The position numbers were made by a program, and so were the translations under genes. A DNA stretch of 64,000 bases from Rhodamnia argentea. Lineage: Eukaryota > Streptophyta > Magnoliopsida > Myrtales > Myrtaceae. The notes below the pieces were generated by a model. That model was not told the DNA's origin. It made no database searches and saw nothing but the letters and a program-made list of their open reading frames with translations. The DNA lies in NCBI RefSeq assembly GCF_020921035.1, contig NC_063156.1, positions 22,678,283 through 22,742,282 on the forward strand, written 5' to 3'. This document shows, in pieces, positions 36,925 through 47,464 of the stretch; the stretch's first letter is position 1, and each line of letters opens with the position of its first letter.

Positions 36925-38411
36925 GGTGGGCCTAGAACGAGGCACGGTTCCTCAGCACACCTTGCATTGGCTAATTAAGTTCAAGCCTCATTCTTATTGT
37001 TTTGCTACAACGTGATTCGGAGGGACTTTGGCACTTGGCTTTTATAATTTTATCTTCGTATTTACCAGGTGATCGGCATATACCGGCATGGAACGAAAGG
37101 AACGGAATGGGCAGCAGCAACAAAAATAGCATGCAACGGGCTAACAATTTGTCTATGGCTTGTGTTCTCATGTCGGCGTTTCTTATCAACAACTGCAACC
37201 TCTCTAGTTATAGGCTATCCCTTGTCATGAGAAGAGATAAGAAGTTGTGATATTTGTGTAAAAGCAAATGGGCTAGACAAAAACACTAATGCCATGAGTT
37301 CATGACACGGAAATTAGTGCCCATAAAAGGTAAACTCCAAATGTTTTCCTTACTTGCTTCTTGCTTGTCTCATTCCCCATTGGTTAACCCCACGTGCGTC
37401 ATTCATATAATTCGATTCATAGTTGCGCGTGGGAGAGTATCCCACATGGTGGATTGCTAAGTATATAATTGCCTAAGAACATATAGCCTCGTTCCGCCAA
37501 TTTAAACTTCTGGATTGGACTTTTCGACCTATTCGAGTTATTCCATCGCATATTTACATGTAATAACCAGTGAAGACCAACACTCGGACCAACACTCGGT
37601 ATACTTCGATCAAATGATCCCAATGACTTCAATTTACTACACGCCAATGCCCGAATCATAAACCCCACAATCTCTACCGAACTAGAATCCAGAGCCATGC
37701 AAGGATGCTAAAATCTGTTTGCTCGCAGATTTATATCCCCTCCTACCAAAAAGTCACCATAGATCCTAAAATAAAAAGGACATCATACCAAATCGGATTA
37801 TCTTGTTGTCATCCATTTTCTGAATAACGGACTATATTATTGTCATCCATTTTCACAAAAGCAAGAACTTTAAAAGTGAAAAACCCCGTACTTAACTAGG
37901 AACTAGGAAATTAGGATGGCAGGCTTCAAAATTTCCAGTTTCAACGAAAATATCCATTGAAATTGCCTCAGTATATCATCATGAGTACTGTTGAAATTAT
38001 GTCTCGAGTTCGAACCCGTGAAAGAAACTTGAACGGAGCAGAAATTCATAGTCCAAATAGGACTTGTTATTTTATGACCAAACAAGCAAGAAATTATTGA
38101 AAACTTTCTAAGTTGGAATTGGATTTCTAGTTTGAGTCAACTGAAGGGATTTCTTGATTCATATATTGGATTTTGTTGGTTTTTTGCCTACCAGCGAGCA
38201 AATGAGCTTTTGGTCATACAATCACCTGTACGGTGACATCTTGATATTTTGAAGACAATGAATCTTGCGGTAAGATTAGTGAATTCTTTTCTAAGATCGA
38301 AAGATTGTTCTGCAAGTAATTATGAGGGCTAAACACATCGTGAGTACATTAATTTGTAAAAAAGTATGATAGAGTACAATCTCAAGGACTGAACAGGAAC
38401 AACAAGAGCCC
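36925..38411. other. UGT flank and non-coding spacer in unit 1
   Basis: The first 330 bases or so are the conserved 5' flank of C-type UGTs. The middle (37380-37760) contains the phrase with ACTTCAATTTACTACACGCC that opens short minus-strand frames (reading MALDSSSVEIVGFM) also seen in units 2 and 3. These frames differ in length and ends between units, so I do not call them genes. The right part (37780-38410) is the 3' flank of copy D. Equivalent spacers occupy 42043-43493 and 47465-48956. Confidence 0.6.
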
Positions 38412-39962
38412 TCAAGCTATCAAATGTTTAATGAAGTTCTCGAGATTCTTCAAGGAGCGCCCTCCTTCACTAACACTCTTCCTGGCGATCTCCTTCATCC
38501 TCGGGCAATTTGCCCTTATCTCTTCACCGCCAAGAAGGGTCAAAATGTTTTCCCTTACTTCATGCCTTGTTGTGACACCATTTTCATCAGCATCCACCCT
38601 AGACCCACCATCCACCCAATACAAATGAAGCTCCTATTCAGGAATTGGTCTCCAAAATAGGGCCTGTAAAGAAGTGGGACTCCATTGCTCGGGGCTTCCA
38701 TTGTGGAATTCCAACCATAATGAGTGAAGTAGCATGCCACTGAAGGGCATGCTAAAACCTCCTTCCGTGGTGCCCATTGGACCACCTTCCCATAATTCCT
38801 CACCCTCTGGAGCAACCTATCATGGAACTTAGTAACCGGCCCATTGGTGAGGTTCGGGGGTACGATCTATAGGAAGGGTCGGGCGATCCGTTTGAGGCCA
38901 TGGGTAAGCTCATAGAATTGTTCCGGGCTAAATATTGATGTGCTTCCAAAGACAACATAGATGACTAAGTGGACAAGATGTTAATCTAACCATTTCGAGT
39001 AGGTCGTGTCCTCGTTCCACAGGCTTCCTTTGAGATGGGATAATCCGGTACTTGCTATTAGCGGACCAATTGGGAGAGCTCCAGGAATTATATTGATAGC
39101 CGATGCCTTGAGTTCATGGAATTAATTGCAAATGAATGAATTTGATCATTTACTATATGGGGGGATGGACGATATGTATTGGAAAAGTATCTTCTACGTT
39201 GTTGGGTCTTCAGGGCAATTCCAAGTGAAGTCATTACTTTTATAAGGAGGAAGGTCCTTCGATATCACGGTGAGATCATTCTTTAGAACAACCCCCGTAC
39301 GAGTTAGTGATGCTAAGTTAGATAATCTTTACATTAACCTATTCCTTCAAGCACATGTGATACCAACTTGATACGTGTTGTGGATTCATATTCTTAGTGT
39401 GTGTGAATAAAACAATTGAGAGATGTCTACACAATATATCTTGGCTTCGCGAGATAGATTGTGAAGGGTTCTAGCTTTGGTCCCTTACCATTGTCATCTA
39501 TGACTCCACCCTCTATCAACTGTGGAATACGCAGCACCGAGGCTAGAGTAGACACCGAGGTGGGCTAAAAGCCCGTTCACTCGATTCCCATCCTTTCGGC
39601 GACTTCTAGTGCCCACCCGGCGGTCAATTCCGCAATCACGAACCTGATCTGCTCCTCTTCATTACCATTTGACTACTGCTTCACTTTTTCAATCAACTTC
39701 TGCAAATGGCTCGCTAGCATTTTAATCGGGTCTTTTCGCAGCTCATTAGTTTCGAACCCATTCGGAATGGTGACAAACTTAATCCGATCCGATCCAACGT
39801 CCAGTCCATGGTTTGCCGCCATCACTTGTGCTTGAATGGACTCTGTGTTCACAAATATAACCTTGGCTCAATCATCAGCAATACAGTGTGAGAGCTTCAA
39901 GAGAGGAGTGACATGACTTGTGTTGGAAATGGTAGAATGAGGACATCTTTTAACTTTGCCAT
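38412..39962 (-). pseudogene. UGT83A-like pseudogene, copy D
   Basis: Two exons: 39962-39489 and about 39294-38412. It starts MAKLKDVLILPFPTQ, then a 1-bp deletion (CAAG-TCATG, where others have CAAGGTCATG) shifts the frame before the catalytic His. The intron donor is intact but the acceptor AG is now GG. Exon 2 has frame breaks, including one after SFICI. The donor box reads WAPRKEV with HYGWNS for HCGWNS, and ends GDQ. The C terminus FIKHLIA and stop are preserved. It cannot make a working enzyme. The deletion is shared with copy E but absent from F. Confidence 0.9.
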
Positions 39963-39997
39963 TGTTAACATTGAACAAGGCATGGCTCCTTAGCACA

Positions 39998-40006
39998 CCT
40001 TATATA
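39998..40006 (-). promoter_or_regulatory. TATA box of UGT copy D
   Basis: On the minus strand the sequence is TATATAAGG, about 36 bp upstream of the ATG. It lies between the start codon and the copia LTR edge at 40041. The same element in copy E is TATATAAGG (45081-45089). Confidence 0.6.
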
Positions 40007-40040
40007 GGCCATTCATATTCTATGTAGGAACCAAAAGGGT

Positions 40041-40587
40041 TGCGGAAATTTGGAGGATTTGATATGAGAGAGAAATCTAGTAAGTAAATGAGAGTAGTAT
40101 TCAAAATGCCTTTGCAAAGGCTTCACACGAAAAAGACACAAGCTTAGCTATAAGCTTTTAGTACAAACTCACACAATTCTCTATCTCTCTCACTCATATG
40201 CATATGCTTCTATGGCTTACTCCCTCTAAAGAAAAAACTAACTATCAAGCCCCCCATATTTATAGGCAATTTCCGCCGCCTTCACTCCACCGCCAATGAA
40301 GAAGCAAAATTGGACTTGGTCTTTATCCGCTTGCAAGTTGTCTTTCCTTATCTCTTAATGAGGATAAGGTTTATCCATAACAATCAAAATTGGTCTTGGT
40401 CTTCATCCACTTGCAAGTTGTCTTTCCTTATCTCTTAATGAGGATAAGGTTTATCCATAACAATTCCAAAGCCAAATTGGACTTTTCTTCTAGCTTATTT
40501 ATTAATATGGATAAGGATTATCCATAACAAGTCCAAAGCCAAATTGGACTCCTCTACTTCAAAAATCAATTTTATTATTTTCTAACA
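40041..40587 (-). mobile_element. Ty1/copia 3' LTR upstream of UGT D
   Basis: A 547-bp LTR in minus orientation, starting TGTTAGAAAATAATAAAATT and ending CCGCA. It is preceded by the polypurine tract AAGGGAGGC in the equivalent E and F copies (here one base differs, ACGGGAGGC). The LTR holds its own TATAAATA (40257-40264) and a direct duplication of about 80 bp in U3 (about 40306-40385 and 40386-40465). It points towards the UGT. Confidence 0.8.
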
Positions 40588-40890
40588 GCCTCCCGTAAAA
40601 TTATTTTGGAAGTACATAACACCAATCATCGTCTTCAATTTCTCGGACAAATACACCTTCAATGGTTTTGTCGGGATAACTGGAATCTAGTTTTTGAGCT
40701 TGTAGAAACCAAGTTCAATGTCACCATCTTTGACCAACTCATGAATACAGTGATACTTGATGTCGATATGTTTGCTCCTTCCATGGAAAATAGGTTTCTT
40801 GGTTAATGCAATTGCTGACTTGTTATGACACATCAATTTGGTAAGACCCTTCTGTTCATGCATCAGTTCACTAGGCACCCTAAGAAGCCA
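40588..40890 (-). mobile_element. Remnant of Ty1/copia pol (RNase H end)
   Basis: The minus-strand translation reads LMCHNKSAIALTKKPIFHGRSK then HIDIKYHCIHELVKDGDIEL, the C-terminal RNase H region of copia polyproteins, and then a stop. It is cut at its 5' side, where it joins about 35 bp that match the start of UGT exon 2 (GATATCGTGATGAGACCATT, about 40895-40929). The joint suggests insertion into an older UGT exon. Confidence 0.75.
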
Positions 40891-40929
40891 TATCCATTGA
40901 TATCGTGATGAGACCATTCTTAAGAGCAA

Positions 40930-41489
40930 AACAAAAATTATTAAATTTATTACAATCGTGTCAATTATGTCATGACTCTTTTTTTTTAAACAACTGAGTC
41001 TTAAATCTTTTACATTTATGTGGATTTAATCCATTCGGCTAACTTTGGCCGACTAGCGCCGACGTATCCATTTTAAATAATATTTCAATATTATTTCAAA
41101 TTATTTTTTCATTTTCCCTTTTTTCTTTCCTTTTCCTTTTTTTCTCCTTCTTCCTTCAGTTGGTTGCCGAATCGGTTAGAGGAAGAAGGAGAAGAAAAAA
41201 AGAAAATAAAAATAAATAAATTCTAAAAAAATTACTTTAAATTGCCATATTAACGCCGACCGGCAAAAATTGACCCGATGGATTGAGTTAGCACAAATTC
41301 ATAAGATTTAGGATTCAATTAGCAATAAAGAAGATTGAAGACTAAATTGACACGATTGCAATAAATTTTGGACTTGTTTGGTAATTTCTTCCCAATTCCT
41401 AAAAGCACGGATGTTATGGGTGTGATAAATGCTGTAGATTCATATGTCCTCTAGGGTTACCAACAAAGATGGTTAACACTTGTCATTTA
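40930..41489. other. Hairpin-centred element and UGT intron remnant
   Basis: This is the unit 1 copy of the element with the CTCCTTCTTCC/GGAAGAAGGAG centre (about 40937-41385). It is followed by the C'-type intron, recognisable by GCACGGATGTTATGGGTGTG. No gene. Confidence 0.6.
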
Positions 41490-42042
41490 CGGGCTTGATG
41501 GGACCGACCGTGAAGGGTTCTTGTGCTGGTCCCCTACCACTATATTCATGTCTATGACTCCACCCTCCATCAACTTTGGAATATGAAGGTTCAAGGCCGT
41601 AGTCGAACCGAGGAGCGCCAAAACCCAATGCTCGCTCGATTCTCATCCGTTCAACAACCTCCGGTCATATTCGACGGTCAACCCCGCAATCGGGAAGCCG
41701 ATCCGCTCATCTTCATTGCCGTCGGACCGATTCTTCACTTTCTCAATCAACTCAACTCTGCAAGTGACCCGGCATCACCCTTGACGTGCTCCCCAGCAGC
41801 TTAGTCGCATCCTTTCTCTCCTTATCGGTTTCGACACCAACCGTAATCATGACGAACTTAATCTGCTTCGATCCCTCTTCCAATCTAGGGTTGCGGCTAT
41901 CACTTGTGCGTGAATGGGCTCTATGTTAAACAATTGTGACCTTGACTCCATAATCTGCAGTAGAGTGTGAGAGTTTCGGAAGAGGAGTGACAAGACCTTG
42001 TGCTGGAAATGGGATAGCCAGGACAAGTTTTAACTCTGCCAT
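41490..42042 (-). pseudogene. UGT83A-like exon 1 pseudogene, copy C'
   Basis: Only exon 1 is left, starting MAELKLVLAIPFPAQ-like at 42042 and readable in broken frames to the donor near 41540. Several small deletions break the frame (for example in the GFWPAS region, where GGGCC is reduced). The site where copy C'' holds a MITE is empty here (41811-41821, CTTTCTCTCCT), which confirms that insertion as younger. Confidence 0.8.
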
Positions 42043-43493
42043 TGTAACTTAGAACAAGTCACGGTTCCTCAAGACTCCTTGCATCGCCTAATTAAGTTCG
42101 GGCTCTATCCTTATTGTTTTTCTACAACGTGATTCGAAGGGACTTTGGCACTTGGCTTTTGTAGTTTTATCTTTGCATATGGTAGGCGGTCGGCGTATGC
42201 TGGCGTGGAACGAAAAGAACAGAAGTGGCAGCAACAACAAAGATAACATGCAACGGGCTAACAATTTGCCTATGGCTTGTGTTCTCATGTCTGCGTTTCT
42301 TATCAACAACTGCAGGCTCTCTAGTTATAGGCCGTCCCTTGTCATGAGAAGAGATAAGAAGTTGTCATATTTGAGTAAAAGCAAATGTGCTGGGCAAAAA
42401 CACTAATGCCTCGAGTTCATGAAACAGAAATTAATGCCCATAAAAGGTAAACTCCAAATGTTTTCCTTACTTGCTTCTTGCTTGTCTCATTCCCCATTGG
42501 TTAACCCCGCATGCATCATTCATATAATTCCATTCATAGTTGCGCGTGGGAGAATATCCCACATGGTGGATTGCTAAGTATATAATTGCCTAAGAACATA
42601 TAGCCTCGTTCCACCAATTTAAACTTTCGGGTTGGACTTTTCGACCTACTTGAGTTATTCCATCGCATATTTACATGTAATAACCGGTGAAGACCAACAC
42701 TCGGACCAACACTAGCATACTTCGATCAAAGGATCCCAATGACTTCAATTTGCTGCACGCCAATGCCCGAACCATAAACCCCACAATCTCTGCTGAACTA
42801 GAATCCAGAGCCATGCAAGGATGCTGAAATCTATTTGCTCGCAGATTTATATCCCTCCCTACCAAAAAGTCACCATGGATCCTAAAGCAAAAAGGGCATC
42901 TTACCTAACAGATTATATTGTTGTCATCCATTTTCACAAAAGCGAGAACTTTAAAAGTGAAAAACCTTGTACTTAACTAGGAAACATGAAATTAGGATGG
43001 CAGACTTCAAAATTTCCAATTTCGGTGAAAATATCCACTGAAATTGCCTCAAGATATCATCATGAGCACTGTTGAAATTATGTGTCGAGTTCAAACCGGT
43101 GAAAAAAACCTGAATGGAGCAGAAATTCAGAGTCCAAATAGGACTTGTTATTTTGCGACCAAACAAGCAAGAAATTATTGAAAACTTTCTAAGTTGGAAT
43201 TCGATTTCTAGTTTGAGTCGGATGAAGGGATTTCTCGATTCATATATATTGAATTTTGTTGGTTTTTTGCCTTCCAACAAGCAAATGAGCTTTTGGTCAT
43301 ACTATCAACTATGCGGTGGCATCCCGATATTTTGAAGAGAATGAATCTTGTGGTAAGATTAGTGAATTCTTTTCTGAGATAGAAAGATTGTTCTGCAAGT
43401 AATTATGAGGGCTAAACACACTATGAATACATTAATTCGTAAAAAAGTATGAGAGAGTACAATCCATGGACTGAACAGGAACAACAAGAGCCC
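42043..43493. other. UGT flank and spacer in unit 2
   Basis: Homologous to 36925-38411 and 47465-48956. It includes the conserved 5' flank of C-type UGTs (42088-42420) and the 3' flank of copy E (about 42890-43490). No gene is supported. Confidence 0.6.
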
Positions 43494-45045
43494 TCAAACT
43501 ATCAAATGTCTAATGAGGTTCTGCAGATTCTTCGGGGAGAACCCTCCTTCACTAACACTCTTCCCGGCCATCTCTTTTACCCTCAAGCAATTTGCCCTTG
43601 TCTCTTCACTACCAAGAAGCATCAGCATCTTTTTCCTCACTTCATGCCTTGTTACGACACCATTGTCATCAGCATCCACCCCTAGACCCACCCTCCACAC
43701 ATCACAAATGAAGCTCCTATTCAGGAACCGATCTCCGAAATAGGGTCTACAAAGAAGTGGGACTCCACTGCTCGGGGCTTCCATTGTGGAATTCCAACCA
43801 CAATGAGTGAAGAAGCATACCACTGAAGGTTGTGCTAAGACTTCCTCCTGCGGTGCATATTGGACCACCTTCCCATAATTCCTCACCCTCTAGAGGAACC
43901 CATCGTGGAACTCAAGAATCGGCCCGCTTGTGAGGTTCGGACGTACGACCCATAGGAAGGGTCGGGCGATCTGTTCGAGGCCATGGGTAAGCTCATAGAA
44001 TTGTTTCGAGCTGAATATTGATGTGCTTCCAAAGGCGACATAGATGACTAACTGGGCGGGATGTTGGTCTAACCATTTCAAGCGGGTCATGTCCTCGTTA
44101 CGCATGCTTCCTTTGAGATGGGACAATCGGGCACTTACTATTAGCGGACCAATTGGGAGAGCTCTAGGAATTATACCGATAGCCGATGCCTTGAGTTCAT
44201 GGAATGAATTGCAAATGAATGAGTTTGATCGTTTTCTGTATGGGGGGATGGATGATATGCATTGGAAAATTATCTTCTGCATTATCGGGTCTTCGGGGCA
44301 ATTCCAAGTGAAGTCATTGCTTTTATATGGAGGAAGGTCCTTCGATATCACGGTGAGATCATTCTTCAAAACAACCCCTATACGAGTTAGTAATGCTAAG
44401 TTAGATAATCTTTACATTAACCTATTCCTTCAAGCACATATGATACTGGCTTGATACGTGTTGTAGATTCATCTCCTTAGTGTGTGTGAATAAAACAATT
44501 GAGAGATGTCTACACAACATATCTTGGCTTCGCGAGACAGATTGTGAAGGGTTCTAGCTTTGGTCCCTTACCATTATCATCTATGACTTCACCCTCGATC
44601 AACTGTGGAATATGCGGTACCAAGGCTAGAGTTGACACCGAGGCCGGCCAAAAGCCCGTTCGCTCGATTCCCATCCTTTCGGCGACTTCTAGCGCCCATC
44701 CCGTGGTCAGGTCCACAATCATGAAGCCGATCTGCTCATCTTCATTGCCATTTGATTGCTGCTTCACTTTTTCAATCAACTCCCGCAAATGACTCGCTAG
44801 CATCTTAGTCGGGTTTTTTCGCACCTCATCGGTTTTGAACCAATTTGAAATGGCAACAAACTTAATCCGATCTGATCCAACGTCCAGTCCATGGTTTGCC
44901 GCCATCACTTGTGCTTGAATGGACTCTGTGTTCACAAATATAACCTTGGCTCCATAATCAGCAATACAGTGTGAGAGCTTCAAGAGAGGAGTGACATGAC
45001 TTGTGTTGGAAATGGTAGAATGAGGACATCTTTTAACTTTGCCAT
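43494..45045 (-). pseudogene. UGT83A-like pseudogene, copy E
   Basis: Exons 45045-44572 and 44377-43494; both splice sites are intact (ATG|GTAAGG; TATAG|GGG). Lesions: the same 1-bp deletion before the catalytic His as in copy D, and an in-frame TAG after the HDGFL segment of exon 2. The first residue of the donor box is Tyr instead of Trp (VVQYAPQEE). Elsewhere the frame is long and well kept: 189 codons in exon 1, then 160 and 131 in exon 2, so loss is recent. The donor box ends FGDR, as in copy F. Confidence 0.9.
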
Positions 45046-45123
45046 TGTTAACATTGAACAAGGCACGGCTCCTTAGCACACCTTATATAGGCCGTTCATA
45101 TTCTATGTAGGAACCAAAAGGGT

Positions 45124-45670
45124 TGCGGAAATTTGGAGGATTTGATATGAGAGAGAAATCTAGTAAGCAAATGAGAGTAGTATTCAAAATGCCTTTGCAA
45201 AGGCTTCTCACGAAGAAGACACAAGCTTAGCTATAAGCTTTTAGTACAAACTCACACAATTCTCTATCTCTCTCACTCATATGCATATGCTTCTATGGCT
45301 TACTCCCTCTAAAGAAAAAACTAACTATCAAGCCCCCCATATTTATAGGCAATTTCCGCTGCCTTCACTCCACCGCCAATGAAGAAGCAAAATTGGACTT
45401 GGTCTTTATCCGCTTGCAAGTTGTCTTTCCTTATCTCTTAATGAGGATAAGGTTTATCCATAACAATCAAAATTGGTCTTGGTCTTCATCCACTTGCAAG
45501 TTGTCTTTCCTTATCTCTTAATGAGGATAAGGTTTATCCATAACAATTCCAAAGCCAAATTGGACTTTTCTTCTAGCTTATTTATTAATATGGATAAGGA
45601 TTATACATAACAAGTCCAAAGCCAAATTGGACTTTTCTACTTCAAAAATCAATTTTATTATTTTCTAACA
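45124..45670 (-). mobile_element. Ty1/copia 3' LTR upstream of UGT E
   Basis: 547 bp, nearly identical to the unit 1 LTR. TATAAATA lies at 45340-45347 (minus strand) and the polypurine tract AAGGGAGGC lies just upstream at about 45671-45679. The LTR edge is about 35 bp from the TATATAAGG of copy E. Confidence 0.85.
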
Positions 45671-45970
45671 GCCTCCCTTAAAATTTATTTTGGAAGTACA
45701 TAACACCAATCATCGTCTTCAATTTCTCGAACAAATCCACCTTCAATGGTTTTGTCGGGATATCTGCAATCTAGTTTTGGGCCTATAGAAATCAAGTTCA
45801 ATCTCATCATTTTTGACCAGCTCACGGATATAGTGATACTTGATGTCGATATGTATGCTCCTGGCATGGAAAATAGGATTCTTGGCTAATGCAATTGCTG
45901 ACTTGTTATCACACATCAATTTTGTAGGACCCATCCGTTCATGCATCGGTTCACTAAGCATCCTACGTGG
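45671..45970 (-). mobile_element. Ty1/copia RNase H remnant, unit 2
   Basis: The minus-strand frame contains LMCDNKSAIALAKNPIFHAR then SIHIDIKYHYIRELVKNDEI. The catalytic-region word CDNKSAIALAKNP is intact, unlike unit 1 where it reads CHNKSAIALTKKP. It joins the UGT exon 2 fragment at about 45970. Confidence 0.75.
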
Positions 45971-46569
45971 CCATATCCATTGATATTGTGATGAGATCAT
46001 TCTTAAGAGCAAAATAAAAAATTATTAAATTTATTATAATCGTGTCAATTTAGTCATGAATATTTTTTTTTTAAACAACTGAGTCTTAAATCTTTTACAT
46101 TTATGTGAATTCAGTCCATTCGGCTAACTTTGACCGATTGGCGCCGACGTGTCCATTTTAAATAATATTTTAATATTATTTCGAATTAGTTATTTATTTT
46201 CCCTTTTTTTCTTTTCTTTTCCTTTTTTTTCTCCTTTTTCCTTCAATCGGTCGCCAAATCGGTTTGAGGAAGAAGGAGAAGAAAATAAAGAAAATAAAAA
46301 TAAATAAATTCTAAAAAAAATACTTTAAATTGCCATATTAACGCCGACCGGCAAAAATTGACCTGATGGATTGAGTTAGCACAAATTCATAAGATTTAGG
46401 ATTCAATTAGCAATAAAGAAGATTGAAGATTGAATTGACATGATCGCAATAAATTTTGGACTTGTTTGGTAATTTCCTCCAAATTCCTAAAACCACGGAT
46501 GTTATGGGTGTGATAAATGCTGTAGATTCATATGTCCTTCGGGGGTGCCAACAAAGATGGTTAACACTT
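45971..46569. other. UGT exon 2 scrap, hairpin-centred element and intron remnant
   Basis: About 35 bp of UGT exon 2 (GATATTGTGATGAGATCATT) is followed by the inverted-repeat element with the CTCCTTTTTCCTTC/GAAGAAGGAG centre (about 46022-46480) and then UGT intron. No gene. Confidence 0.6.
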
Positions 46570-47464
46570 GTCATGTACAGGCTTTAGTATACCGATCGTG
46601 AAGGGTTCTAGCGCTGGTCCCTTACCGCTATATTCATGTTTATGACTCCACCCTCTATCAACTTTGGAATGAGAAGGTTCAAGGCAAAGTCGAAACCGTG
46701 GAGCGCCAAAACCCAACGTTTACTCAATTCTCATTCGTTCGGCAACTTCTAGTCACACCCAACAGTCATCCCCATAATCGGGAAGTTAATCTGCTCATCT
46801 TCATTGCCGTCTGACCGGTTCTTCGCTTTCTCAATCAACTCAACTCCGCAAGTGACCCCGGCATCACCCTTGACGTGTTCTCTAGCGGTTTAGTCGCATC
46901 CTTTCTCTTACGGGAAATGTACACTAGAAGTGCCGTAACTTTTGTACGGCGTTCACTTGAGTGTCATAACTTTCAAAACATTCACTTAAGTACAAGAACT
47001 TTCAAACATCATTCACTTGAGTGCCATGTTAACATGGACGCTGGAAAAGCTAACGCGGCGCGCGGGAATGATGACGTGGCACACTGGAAAGCTGATGTGG
47101 CACGCCGAAAGAGTTGCTGTAGCACTCAAGTGAACGATTTTTGAAAGTTATGGCACCTAAATGAACATTTTGAAAGTTATAGCCCTCAAGTTAACGCCGT
47201 ACACAAGTTGTAGCACTCATGATGTACTTATCCCTTCTCTTCTTGTTAGTTTCGACACCAACCGCAATCACGACGAACTTAATCTGCTTTGATCCCTCCT
47301 CAAATCCGGGGTTTGCAGCTGTCACTTGTGCGTGAACGGGCTCTATGTGAAAAAACAGTAACCTTGACTCCATAATCAGCATTAGAGTGTGAGAGTTTTA
47401 GAAGAGGAGTGACATGACCTTGTGTTGGAAATGGGATAGCCGGAACATGTTTTAACTCCGCCAT
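46570..47464 (-). pseudogene. UGT83A-like exon 1 pseudogene, copy C'', split by a MITE
   Basis: It starts MAELKHVPAIPFPTQGHVTP at 47464. The catalytic His context is kept, but the frame breaks in the KVTVF region. A MITE (46912-47234) interrupts it in the middle of exon 1. Exon 2 is absent apart from the scrap at about 45971-46010. Confidence 0.8.
46912..47234. mobile_element. MITE with 9-bp TSD in copy C''
   Basis: A 323-bp element starting GGGAAATGTACACTAGAAG, flanked by TTCTCTTAC (46903-46911) and TTCTCTTCT (47235-47243), 7 of 9 identical. The paralogous site in C' (about 41815) is empty, so the insertion can be seen directly. It belongs to the same family as 22894, 24654 and 33138. Confidence 0.85.

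Larger units (their letters stand above)
36284..41404. repeat. Tandem segmental duplication, unit 1 (copy C exon 1 + UGT D + copia LTR)
   Basis: A unit of about 5.1 kb whose landmarks recur in order in units 2 and 3. These are the GCACGGATGTTAT phrase (36284), the C-type exon 1, its 5' flank, a non-coding spacer, a two-exon UGT, the copia LTR with pol remnant, and the hairpin-centred element. The UGT stop codons are spaced 5082 bp (D to E) and 5463 bp (E to F). Confidence 0.85.
41405..46493. repeat. Tandem segmental duplication, unit 2 (C' exon 1 + UGT E + copia LTR)
   Basis: The middle unit of the three. From about 41405 to about 44845 it is closest to unit 3. From about 44880 to 45670 it is nearly identical to unit 1. 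This is the pattern expected of a crossover hybrid. Confidence 0.85.

Noticed and set aside
37417-37698. Minus-strand frames reading MALDSSSVEIVGFM in the three spacers as a gene
   Set aside because: Start, end and downstream frame differ in each unit (37417-37698, 42671-42865, 48108-48359) and no family is recognised; similarity is explained by segmental duplication.
43890-44369. Copy E as a working UGT read from its long frames
   Set aside because: A frameshift before the catalytic His, an in-frame TAG in exon 2 and Trp-to-Tyr at the first residue of the donor box argue against function.
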